A DNA stretch of 34,945 nucleotides. Source: Paenibacillus sp. JQZ6Y-1. Its GTDB lineage: Bacteria > Bacillota > Bacilli > Paenibacillales > Paenibacillaceae. Where the stretch lies: positions 1 through 34,945 of the forward strand of contig NZ_JBFDUZ010000012.1 of assembly GCF_040719145.1 (NCBI RefSeq), read 5' to 3'. The translations under genes and the position numbers were made by a program. This document shows, one piece after another, positions 8,603 to 15,297 of this stretch (its first letter is position 1; every line of letters begins with the position of its first letter). The notes beneath the pieces were generated by a model. It was not told the origin of the DNA. It was given only the letters and a program-made list of their open reading frames with translations, and did no database searches.

Positions 8603-8850
8603 TTGGAATAGAGAGCATATTCGCACAGCGAACCAATAGGAATAACAGAAATGAATCCTGTATCAAGCTGAACGTCGTAGCATTGCTGCTTGCGGCGTAT
8701 TTGGCATATTCATAGGCTTATTTATATGTAAAGCGGATCTGAACATGGAGTACGCAACACACTTTATTACGTATTTTGAAAAGGGTAAGGAACATATCTC
8801 TACACATCCCCATATCAGTTATTTCTACATACAAAATCATTTTGCAAAAT

Positions 8851-8864
8851 AGATAACGCTTACA
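8851..8864 (-). promoter_or_regulatory. CcpA cre-like site
   Basis: Read on the minus strand the bases are TGTAAGCGTTATCT, which matches the consensus TGWAANCGNTNWCA at all but the last position. It lies immediately upstream of the -35 element of the operon promoter. CcpA bound here would link the operon to carbon catabolite control; an upstream position can give activation or repression. Confidence 0.6.
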
Positions 8865-8872
8865 AAAAAGAC

Positions 8873-8901
8873 TTGTCAGTTGAAAATGACAGGTGTATAC
8901 T
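8873..8901 (+). promoter_or_regulatory. Sigma-A promoter of the kinase/MFS/HPS/PHI operon
   Basis: TTGTCA (8873-8878) and TATACT (8896-8901) have the optimal 17-base spacer and each differ from consensus at one position. Transcription should start near 8908, directly at the operator pair. Confidence 0.8.
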
Positions 8902-8908
8902 CTTCTCA

Positions 8909-8933
8909 TAAATCGATTTACTAAACCGGTTTA
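8909..8933. promoter_or_regulatory. Two abutting 12-base palindromic operators
   Basis: TAAATCGATTTA (8909-8920) and TAAACCGGTTTA (8922-8933) are both perfect palindromes with a central CG, share the TAAAYCGRTTTA pattern, and lie 13 bases centre to centre just after the -10. A LacI-family dimer on each would block initiation. The adjacent LacI-type regulator is the obvious candidate. Confidence 0.75.
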
Positions 8934-9141
8934 TTAAATTGGGAAATAGGGTATTGTTCATTACAGCCACCCAACATAGAACGTAAAACATAGCAAAAAA
9001 TGACATAGCACCTATAAGCTTCAAACTCACATAGGCATTCCACAATCGCACCATCATACATCTCAATACGATATTGATCGAACACCATTCCATTACAAAA
9101 CAAACAGTCAAATCATCTATATTCCGCCAAAATTAATTAGC

Positions 9142-9204
9142 ACCGAGCACCGAGCACCGAGCACCGAGCACCGAGCACCGAGCACCGAGCACCGAGCACC
9201 AAGC
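9142..9204 (+). repeat. 7-base tandem repeat (ACCGAGC), nine units
   Basis: Eight perfect ACCGAGC units (9142-9197) are followed by one variant ACCAAGC (9198-9204). The array lies in the untranslated leader, ending 28 bases before the start codon of the fusion kinase. Such arrays change length by slippage, so leader length and structure may vary between clones. Confidence 0.95.
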
Positions 9205-9232
9205 ACGCTTAACCGAGAGGAGTCTTACGCAC

Positions 9233-11212
9233 ATGAACAATATCATTATCCCCACTTGCGTTCTACCGGAAGTTGTAGCAGGAACGCAGGCACAAGTAGA
9301 AGCGGTACAGCGAATCGCATCCATGGGAGCAGCAGGAATCGAAATACGCAGAGAGCTGCTTACAAATCAACAACAGCCTACAGATGAATTGCAGACATGC
9401 AGACAAGCCATTGCCCAGAGCACTCTACAAACAACTATCTATTCCGTTCCGATGGAAGTATGGGGAACAGACGGAAGTTTGAATGCAGAGAATATTCGAC
9501 TCGCGATGAGTGAAGCGAAGCTGCTGCAAGCCCATTTGGTCAAAATGTTACTGGGGCATTATCGTCCCCGTCATTCCAATTTAGCATCATTACAGGATAT
9601 TTTGAAACCGCATTATTTTCCAAAAATGCAAGCCAATGTCGAACCATCACAATCAGCACAGCAAGATGATCTTCATCCTCAACTCGTCATTGAAAACGAT
9701 CAGACACCATACGGTGGCGATCCTGCATCCCTGTATCGTTTTTTCAAGGATATGGAGAGCTATATGGAGGAGCATCCGCAAGCACAACGAGTGGGCATGA
9801 CATTTGATACCGGCAATTGGCTCTATGCCGGTTATGAGGATGGGTTATCCGCCGCTACGTCATTGTCGCCCTACGTGATGTATATCCACGCCAAGCATAG
9901 CAAAATGCAAAACGGCAACATCGTTACCGTACCATTGCCACATACGGAGACGCAGCTGCAATCTTGGCAAGCCATGATCCGACAATTGCCAGATACAGCA
10001 TGGCGAGCGATTGAGTTTCCATTATCGGACGATTCTAGCATACAAGAGTATTGCAATATGCTGTCGGAAGTGGCAGCACAGGGGAGTGAGCATGTCATGA
10101 GCGAGTCGGTTCAGCACCATCTTTTATCAGAATCCAATGACCAAATGAACCAGCAAAAGCAAACCAAGCTAGATGTAGTGACATTTGGCGAAGCGATGAC
10201 GATGTTTGTCGCGAATCAGCCGGGAGAGCTGCATGAGGCAGAGCTATTTCATAAACGCTTGGCAGGTGCAGAGGCGAATGCCGCGATTGGCTTTGCACGA
10301 CTAGGGCTGGCATCGGGCTGGGCAAGTCGGGTCGGCAACGATGCGTTTGGGAATTTTGTAAAGCAAAAGCTGAGCAGTGAGCATGTCAATGTGGAGCATG
10401 TATATACGGATCATATTCGTCCTACTGGGTTCCAGCTCAAAGCTCGTGTCACTTCCGGCGATCCAGAAGTGCAATATTTCCGCAAAGGCTCAGCAGCGAG
10501 CGCGTTGCAAGTGAACGAGCTAAAGGAAACGTACTTCACTTCTGCTCGGCATCTGCATATGACTGGTATTCCGCTAGCATTATCGGGAGATAATCGTGAA
10601 TTTGCTTGGAAAGTATTGCAGGCGATGAAGCAAGCAGGACGGACGATTTCGTTTGATCCGAATTTGCGTTTGCAGCTGTGGCAGGATCAGGAGCAGATGA
10701 AAGAGGTCATTCAGACATTCGCCTCTTATGCCGATCTGGTATTGCCCGGTATTGGAGAAGGGGAGTTGCTGACAGGCTCTCGCGACCCGCGCCGTATCGC
10801 CGAAGCGTATTTGCAATCCGGTGCTGGTGCAGTAGTCGTTAAGCTTGGTCCAGAAGGTGCCTATTACCGGAGTCATGAGGAAGAAGGCATTGTTCCCGGG
10901 TATATCGTGCCGGACGTGATTGATACGGTGGGCGCTGGCGACGGATTTGCTGTTGGGGTCGTCAGTGGCTGGTTGAACGGATTATCTCTATACGATGCTG
11001 TCAGTCGAGGCTGCGCGATTGGCGCACTGGCGGTACAGTCGGTGGGCGATCATGAAGGATACCCATCGGAATCCCGATTGCAGCAGTACATGCAGACAAC
11101 AGACAGATATGAGCAGCAGGAAGCGGCTCAGCAGGCAGGCTTGTTGGAGGATTCGGAAGATACATCATTATTGGTAAAACAGGCAGTACCATTTTCGGAA
11201 GGAGTGAATTGA
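9233..11212 (+). CDS. Fusion of xylose-isomerase-like TIM barrel and PfkB-family sugar kinase
   Basis: The 659-residue protein joins two enzymes normally found separately. Residues about 1-285 form a sugar isomerase/epimerase (AP-endonuclease-2-like) TIM barrel; likely metal ligands are Glu154 in LVIENDQ, the Asp of TFDTGNW, the His of YIHAKH and the Glu of AIEFPL. A polar Gln/Ser-rich linker (about 286-312) follows. Residues about 313-625 form a PfkB (ribokinase-like) kinase, beginning LDVVTFGEAMTMFV, like 2-keto-3-deoxygluconate kinases, with the signature DTVGAGDGFAVG whose catalytic Asp is near 570. The last 35 residues are acidic and disordered. It is the first gene of an operon, one base ahead of the transporter. 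I infer isomerisation then ATP-dependent phosphorylation of one imported sugar or sugar acid. Both domains look intact. Confidence 0.88.
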   Translation: MNNIIIPTCVLPEVVAGTQAQVEAVQRIASMGAAGIEIRRELLTNQQQPTDELQTCRQAIAQSTLQTTIYSVPMEVWGTDGSLNAENIRLAMSEAKLLQAHLVKMLLGHYRPRHSNLASLQDILKPHYFPKMQANVEPSQSAQQDDLHPQLVIENDQTPYGGDPASLYRFFKDMESYMEEHPQAQRVGMTFDTGNWLYAGYEDGLSAATSLSPYVMYIHAKHSKMQNGNIVTVPLPHTETQLQSWQAMIRQLPDTAWRAIEFPLSDDSSIQEYCNMLSEVAAQGSEHVMSESVQHHLLSESNDQMNQQKQTKLDVVTFGEAMTMFVANQPGELHEAELFHKRLAGAEANAAIGFARLGLASGWASRVGNDAFGNFVKQKLSSEHVNVEHVYTDHIRPTGFQLKARVTSGDPEVQYFRKGSAASALQVNELKETYFTSARHLHMTGIPLALSGDNREFAWKVLQAMKQAGRTISFDPNLRLQLWQDQEQMKEVIQTFASYADLVLPGIGEGELLTGSRDPRRIAEAYLQSGAGAVVVKLGPEGAYYRSHEEEGIVPGYIVPDVIDTVGAGDGFAVGVVSGWLNGLSLYDAVSRGCAIGALAVQSVGDHEGYPSESRLQQYMQTTDRYEQQEAAQQAGLLEDSEDTSLLVKQAVPFSEGVN

Positions 11213-11213
11213 A

Positions 11214-12605
11214 ATGAAACGTTCTCAGGACAAGCTTGCTCAACATCCAGCTTCGACAGCTCAGACGAATCTTGGCAGCCCAGCAGCTGGCGAATTGCCG
11301 GCTTCCCGCTGGCTGCGCCTGATCCCGATTATTTTCATCACATACAGTCTCGCTTATCTAGATCGCGCCAATTATAGCTTCGGCGCTGCTTCTGGTATGG
11401 CACATGATCTGAATATTTCGGCAGCGATGTCCTCACTGCTGGGAGCGCTCTTCTTCCTTGGGTACTTCTTCTTCCAGATTCCGGGTGCTCATTATGCAGA
11501 GAAACGCAGTGCCAAAAAGCTCGTCTTCTGGGCACTCATCCTCTGGGGCGGGCTCGCTGCTTCAACCGGTATGGTTACCAATGTACATGTGCTGATCGTT
11601 ATTCGTTTTGCTCTTGGAGTCGTAGAAAGTGCGGTCATGCCCGCTATGCTCGTCTTCAATGCACACTGGTTTACCAACCGTGAACGCTCGCGTGCCAACA
11701 CCTTCCTGATCCTCGGTAACCCAGCAACCGTGCTGTGGATGTCAATTGTCTCCGGTTATCTGGTATCGTCAGTCGGATGGCGTTGGATGTTTATTATCGA
11801 AGGTATGCCTGCGATCATCTGGGCATTTATCTGGTGGAAAATGGTGCAGGATAAGCCGTCTCAAGCCCACTGGCTCAGTGCAGACGAGAAACAAGCACTG
11901 GAAACCGAATTGGCGCGTGAACAGGCAGGCATGAAGCAGGTGAAAAACTACCGCGAAGCTTTCCGCTCACCAACCGTAATCAAGCTCAGTCTGCAATACT
12001 TCTTCTGGAGCATCGGGGTGTATGGCTTTGTGATGTGGCTACCATCGATCATTGCCAAAGCACCAAATATGGATATGGTATCGACGGGTTGGCTGGCGGC
12101 TGTACCGTATCTGCTCGCTGTGATTCTGATGCTGGTAACCTCGTATTTCTCAGATAAAATGCAGATTCGCAAAGGCTTCGTATGGCCATTCCTGCTGATC
12201 GGCGCATTGGCGTTTTACGGCTCGTATTTGCTGGGACCAAATCATTTCTGGCTTTCGTTTGCTTTACTCGTTGTTGCAGGTGGCGCGATGTATGCACCGT
12301 ATGGTCCATTTTTTGCCATCGTACCGGAAGTATTGCCGCGCAACGTAGCAGGTGGTGCAATGGCACTCGTGAACAGCTTGGGCGCACTTGGTTCGTTTGC
12401 CGGTTCGTATATCGTCGGGTATCTGAATGATCTAACGGGCGGCTTCGACGCTTCCTATATGTTCATGGCAGGCTCGCTGTTATTATCAGCGATTCTGACG
12501 ATGACAGTGGGCAAGGTGAAGAAACAACCATTAGCTGGAAAAGATACTGCGGCAACCTCCAATAATCAAGAGTGGACAGGCGACATTCACACTACACGCG
12601 CCTAA
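11214..12605 (+). CDS. MFS transporter, anion:cation symporter (ACS) family
   Basis: The 463-residue protein has 12 predicted membrane segments with a polar N-terminal tail of about 30 residues. The family start is clear: RWLRLIPIIFITYSLAYLDRANYSFGAA matches the YxxxYLDRxNxS pattern of ACS carriers for hexuronates, galactonate, glucarate and similar organic anions. The loop between segments 2 and 3 has GAHYAEKRSAKK, the GxxxDRxGxR-type MFS motif in weakened form. A central loop carries SQAHWLSADEKQALETEL, typical of this family. The start lies one base after the kinase stop, with GGAAGGAG inside the kinase 3' end, so the two are coupled. It most likely brings in the anionic sugar substrate of the fusion enzyme by proton symport. 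Confidence 0.9.
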   Translation: MKRSQDKLAQHPASTAQTNLGSPAAGELPASRWLRLIPIIFITYSLAYLDRANYSFGAASGMAHDLNISAAMSSLLGALFFLGYFFFQIPGAHYAEKRSAKKLVFWALILWGGLAASTGMVTNVHVLIVIRFALGVVESAVMPAMLVFNAHWFTNRERSRANTFLILGNPATVLWMSIVSGYLVSSVGWRWMFIIEGMPAIIWAFIWWKMVQDKPSQAHWLSADEKQALETELAREQAGMKQVKNYREAFRSPTVIKLSLQYFFWSIGVYGFVMWLPSIIAKAPNMDMVSTGWLAAVPYLLAVILMLVTSYFSDKMQIRKGFVWPFLLIGALAFYGSYLLGPNHFWLSFALLVVAGGAMYAPYGPFFAIVPEVLPRNVAGGAMALVNSLGALGSFAGSYIVGYLNDLTGGFDASYMFMAGSLLLSAILTMTVGKVKKQPLAGKDTAATSNNQEWTGDIHTTRA

Positions 12606-12643
12606 TAAAGTAAATAAAGAGAATGGAAAGGGTGGAGACATTT

Positions 12644-13402
12644 ATGCAACATAACTATACAACATCATCCCCAGACACACAGTCGCAATCCCCAATACTA
12701 TATGCAAATGACGGCTCGGTACGTATTCAATTGGCATTGGATCGTATGACCATCGAGGAAGCGATTGATATGGTGCGTCAGGTTGAACCATGTATTGATT
12801 GGATTGAGGTGGGCACTTCCCTGATCAAGGAATTTGGCATGGAGAGCGTGCGACGGATGCGTCAGGCGTTTCCTGATAAAGTGATCGTTGCGGACATCAA
12901 GACCAACGATAATGCACGATATGAATTCGAGCTTTGCTTTCAGGCAGGAGCGAATGTGGCGACTGTGATGGCAACCGCACCGGATGCAACGATTGAGCTA
13001 TGCAGTCAAACTGCACATGAGCACAACGCGCTCATGATGATCGATCTGCTCGGAGTACCACCGGAACGTGCTGCTGCGCTTGAGCAGTATAATACAGATG
13101 CCGTATTATGCCAGCATGTCAGCAAGGATTTGCAGGAGCATAGTGGACAGACGCTGGATAATATCCGTTCAACCGATGCAGGAGCATTGGAGAAAAATAC
13201 TAATGTATCCTCAACCGCAATCGCTGATTCACAGCAACCGATGATTGCGGCAGCCGGAGGCATTACGCTGCAAACACTGCCTGCGATTGTAGAAAACGGA
13301 GCACAGGTCGTCATCGTCGGCTCCGCGATTACCAAAGCCGACCATCCAGCGCAAGCCGCGCAAGCTATCCGTGATTTGCTAGATCAACGATCCATTTTGT
13401 GA
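12644..13402 (+). CDS. hxlA: 3-hexulose-6-phosphate synthase-like protein (OMPDC superfamily)
   Basis: The 252-residue protein is a TIM barrel of the orotidine-5'-phosphate-decarboxylase superfamily. It has IQLALDRMTIEEAIDM at the start, the superfamily catalytic DxKxxD motif as ADIKTND (Asp84, Lys86, Asp89), HVSKDLQ where HPS has HTGYDLQ, and the phosphate-binding AAGGI and VIVGSAI strands. HPS condenses formaldehyde with ribulose 5-phosphate or runs in reverse; the related 3-keto-L-gulonate-6-phosphate decarboxylase is the main alternative. The next gene, a hexuloisomerase, favours HPS. About 25 polar residues between HVSKDLQ and AAGGI are longer than usual in HPS. ATG 12644 is preferred over 12623 because AAGGGTGGAG lies six bases before it; this leaves a roughly 25-residue polar N-terminal extension. 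Confidence 0.72.
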   Translation: MQHNYTTSSPDTQSQSPILYANDGSVRIQLALDRMTIEEAIDMVRQVEPCIDWIEVGTSLIKEFGMESVRRMRQAFPDKVIVADIKTNDNARYEFELCFQAGANVATVMATAPDATIELCSQTAHEHNALMMIDLLGVPPERAAALEQYNTDAVLCQHVSKDLQEHSGQTLDNIRSTDAGALEKNTNVSSTAIADSQQPMIAAAGGITLQTLPAIVENGAQVVIVGSAITKADHPAQAAQAIRDLLDQRSIL

Positions 13403-13424
13403 AATTAGAAGGGAGATATTAATC

Positions 13425-14051
13425 ATGACCAACAAAACAACGACATCGGAATCTATCGCTCCAGCACATAAAGAGGAAACCAATCATTCACCTTCCGAAT
13501 CTACGACAAAAGCAACAAGCATTCTGGAAGAAGTATCTCGTGTTATCGCCCGTGTATCTGATTCATCCGTGACTGAATTGGCAACGCTGCTAGCCAATGG
13601 CGGGCGCATCTTCGTTACAGGGGAGGGTCGCTCTGGGTTTATGGCTAAATCGTTCGCAATGCGCTTGATGCATCTGGGTGCCGATTCTCATGTGATTGGC
13701 GAAACCGTCACTCCTTCACTTGCTGCCGGAGATATTCTCATTGCTGTATCCGGCTCAGGCACGACAAAAGCTGCGGTCTGGACAGCGGAAAAAGCACGCG
13801 AACTAGGCTGTACAATCGTTGCTGTAACTACAGATGAAGCATCGCCACTCGGTCAACTGGCACATCATGTGCTGCACATCCCAGCAGCTACCAAATACCG
13901 CCGCGAAGGCGAACCCGCCAGCATCCAACCGCTAGGTTCTTTATTCGACCAATGTACGCATATTTTACTGGATGCCGTTTGCTTGAGTTATGGGGAGCAG
14001 CAGCATATTGAACATGGGCAGGCGTTTGCGAAGCATAGTAATGTGGAGTAA
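13425..14051 (+). CDS. hxlB: 6-phospho-3-hexuloisomerase (SIS domain)
   Basis: The 208-residue protein is a single SIS domain with the PHI hallmarks: RIFVTGEGRSGFMAKSFAMR, then LMHLGADSHVIGETVTPSL, ILIAVSGSGTTKAA, and the C-terminal PLGSLFDQCTHILLDAVC. PHI interconverts D-arabino-3-hexulose 6-phosphate and fructose 6-phosphate, the partner step to HPS in the ribulose monophosphate pathway. The first 30 or so residues are a Thr/Ser/Glu-rich tail not usual in PHI, echoing the polar tails of the two preceding proteins. AAGGGAG precedes the ATG at good spacing, 22 bases after the HPS gene. A terminator-like hairpin follows, so this is the last gene of the operon. Confidence 0.88.
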   Translation: MTNKTTTSESIAPAHKEETNHSPSESTTKATSILEEVSRVIARVSDSSVTELATLLANGGRIFVTGEGRSGFMAKSFAMRLMHLGADSHVIGETVTPSLAAGDILIAVSGSGTTKAAVWTAEKARELGCTIVAVTTDEASPLGQLAHHVLHIPAATKYRREGEPASIQPLGSLFDQCTHILLDAVCLSYGEQQHIEHGQAFAKHSNVE

Positions 14052-14136
14052 ATGTATAAGGGAATGGCTAAACATAGCGTGAATGCTATACATCCAATAA
14101 ATAACGTCTGTATCCAGTAAGTACCAGTATACCTCT

Positions 14137-14197
14137 AAAGTCTTCTTTCCCAGTAGTTTGCAAATATGCAAATTACTGAAAGGAGACTTTTTCTTTT
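14137..14197 (+). terminator. Terminator of the kinase/MFS/HPS/PHI operon
   Basis: A long stem pairs AAAGTCTTCTTT...CAGTAGTTTGCA (from 14137) with TGCAAATTACTG...AGGAGACTTT (to 14190), with G-T pairs and a two-base bulge. A T-rich TTTTTCTTTT follows. Confidence 0.85.
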
Positions 14198-14554
14198 AGA
14201 AATTTATATACGAGTTACGTATTATGTGGAACGATTCGAGAATGTATAGTCAATATTTTGGAGAATGATTTTCTGCCGAATAGAAATTTTTAAAAGTTAT
14301 TGTTCGATAAAAAGAAGTATTTGTCGAATCAACAAAATTGAGGTGCGGAACTTGTCGGCAAATTTGTCCGACAACTGTCTAAAGAACCTTTGGTACTAAA
14401 GGAATAGTTTGTCTTTTTTGTTAAACGACACCTATCGACAAAATAATAGGCATTAATACCTATAAATATATCATACTTTTGTATCATTTAAGTCTTATAG
14501 ACTATTGTTTAGGTATGTCTAAAGGCTATATTATTTTGAAGGGAGGTGATTCCA
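14198..14554. other. AT-rich control region ahead of the pilus locus
   Basis: No gene is supported in this very A+T-rich stretch. It contains a cluster of TTGTCGR-like heptamers (14321-14441), a perfect 13-base palindrome AGTCTTATAGACT (14491-14503) and an ideal ribosome site GGGAGGTGAT (14541-14550). No clean sigma-A pair was found, which would fit an alternative sigma factor or an activator-dependent promoter. Confidence 0.5.
14321..14441. promoter_or_regulatory. Cluster of TTGTCGR motifs, possible operator array
   Basis: TTGTCGA (14321-14327) and TTGTCGG (14352-14358) lie on the plus strand; CCGACAA (14368-14374) and TCGACAA (14435-14441) are the same motif on the minus strand. The middle two form a perfect inverted repeat with a nine-base spacer. 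The array ends about 110 bases before a ribbon-helix-helix-like gene; such regulators often bind repeats of this kind upstream of their own genes. Confidence 0.45.
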
Positions 14555-14620
14555 ATGATGTACTTTTCTGTTAGGGACTCCAACAATAAGCTATATATCA
14601 TTGTAGAAAATGGGATTTAG
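14555..14620 (+). CDS. 21-residue leader ORF overlapping the RHH-like gene
   Basis: MMYFSVRDSNNKLYIIVENGI is preceded by the best ribosome site of the region (GGGAGGTGAT, 14541-14550). It ends 11 bases inside the next gene, which itself has no ribosome site. It may be a leader peptide for translational coupling. Alternatively it is the true N-terminus of the next protein: a +1 shift near GGGATTTAG would give a continuous VENGFRVEDN. The 14610 frame is closed just upstream by a TAG at 14604. Confidence 0.5.
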   Translation: MMYFSVRDSNNKLYIIVENGI

Positions 14621-14888
14621 AGTAGAAGACAATATATTATACAGCTCTATAAGACACAAAATCGGGGGACGCGTTAAGCTTTCTCAACGTGCTACAGAAC
14701 TTTTAAATGAAAGTTCCAAAATGCGAGGTGGGCAGACCCGACTGCTTGAAGAAGCACTTGAACATTTAGCTGAAATTAGGTCTTACGGCACATCGGGTAT
14801 TCAATCCGATTTAGTAGAGATTAAGCATCTTCTACATAGTGTAAATGAAACGATTACCAGAATTTCCAAAGAGGACGATCACAACTAG
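14610..14888 (+). CDS. Ribbon-helix-helix-like small protein, possible regulator
   Basis: The 92-residue protein carries a segment that fits a ribbon-helix-helix DNA-binding fold at about residues 19-55: strand GGRVKLS, helix QRATELLNESSKMR, turn GGQ, helix TRLLEEALEHLAEI. A C-terminal amphipathic helix (SDLVEIKHLLHSVNETITRI) could oligomerise. No membrane segment or signal is present. It has no ribosome site of its own and seems to be translated through the overlapping 21-residue ORF. It sits between a cluster of repeated motifs and the pilus-like operon, so I infer a local regulator of that operon. The RHH call rests on pattern only. Confidence 0.55.
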   Translation: MGFRVEDNILYSSIRHKIGGRVKLSQRATELLNESSKMRGGQTRLLEEALEHLAEIRSYGTSGIQSDLVEIKHLLHSVNETITRISKEDDHN

Positions 14889-15297
14889 AAATCCTACGCT
14901 CTATCTCAGCAATACAACCATGATGAATATAGGTACTATACAGAGTGAAAATATTTTATTAGGTCATTTGAAAGGCATGTCTAAAGTATTGATTCATCTT
15001 AAATCGGATGATTATGTTAATTGTAGCATTTTAATGCCTTTTTGATTTTTAATACGCTACTTCAACTCAAGTACTAATAAAATAAATTCTTATATCAATA
15101 GATAAACAAACCTTTCGATTGGTATATATGAACTTGTCATATTGTATGTCCGAACTCATACTACTGTTATTTGTCTCAATGATGTGAAAAAAATAACATG
15201 TTTTGTGTTGTCATTTGTATAGGGAGATAGATCATTTTTATTGTGAGTGTCATTTTATGTATATGTTTTAGTTAAGCGAGGGGAGAACAACCATTCC
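14889..15297. other. Gap with candidate promoter of the Tad-like operon
   Basis: No gene is well supported. A 41-codon frame from 14920 has no good ribosome site and I do not call it. The stretch is A+T rich. TTGTCA (15134-15139) and CATACT (15157-15162) with a 17-base spacer form the best promoter candidate for the downstream operon. AGGGGAG at 15279-15285 is the ribosome site of the first operon gene. Confidence 0.5.
15134..15162 (+). promoter_or_regulatory. Candidate sigma-A promoter of the Tad-like operon
   Basis: TTGTCA, 17 bases, CATACT; the -35 matches five of six positions and the -10 four of six. The leader would be about 130 bases. Confidence 0.4.

Larger units (their letters stand above)
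8603..9232. other. Control region of the sugar operon, 630 bases
   Basis: No gene is supported on either strand. From left to right it holds about 250 bases with no recognised signal, a cre-like site (8851-8864), a sigma-A promoter (8873-8901), two abutting operators (8909-8933), a leader of roughly 320 bases, and a 7-base tandem repeat (9142-9204) just ahead of the ribosome site AGAGGAG (9216-9222). I found no riboswitch fold by eye, although the leader is long enough for one. Confidence 0.6.

Noticed and set aside
8640..8710. Terminator after the LacI-family gene
   Set aside because: No stem with a T run was found, so readthrough into the operon control region cannot be excluded.
9142..9204. 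CRISPR-like array
   Set aside because: Units are 7 bases, directly adjacent, with no spacers; no cas genes are nearby. It is a simple tandem repeat.
9133..9324. Minus-strand frame with CSVLGAR repeats
   Set aside because: It is the translation of the non-coding 7-base tandem repeat and runs antisense into the fusion gene start; no ribosome site is present.
14845..15045. 66-codon plus-strand frame overlapping the RHH-like gene
   Set aside because: Most of its first third is a shifted reading of the RHH gene. The part from 14920 has no ribosome site and no recognisable pattern.
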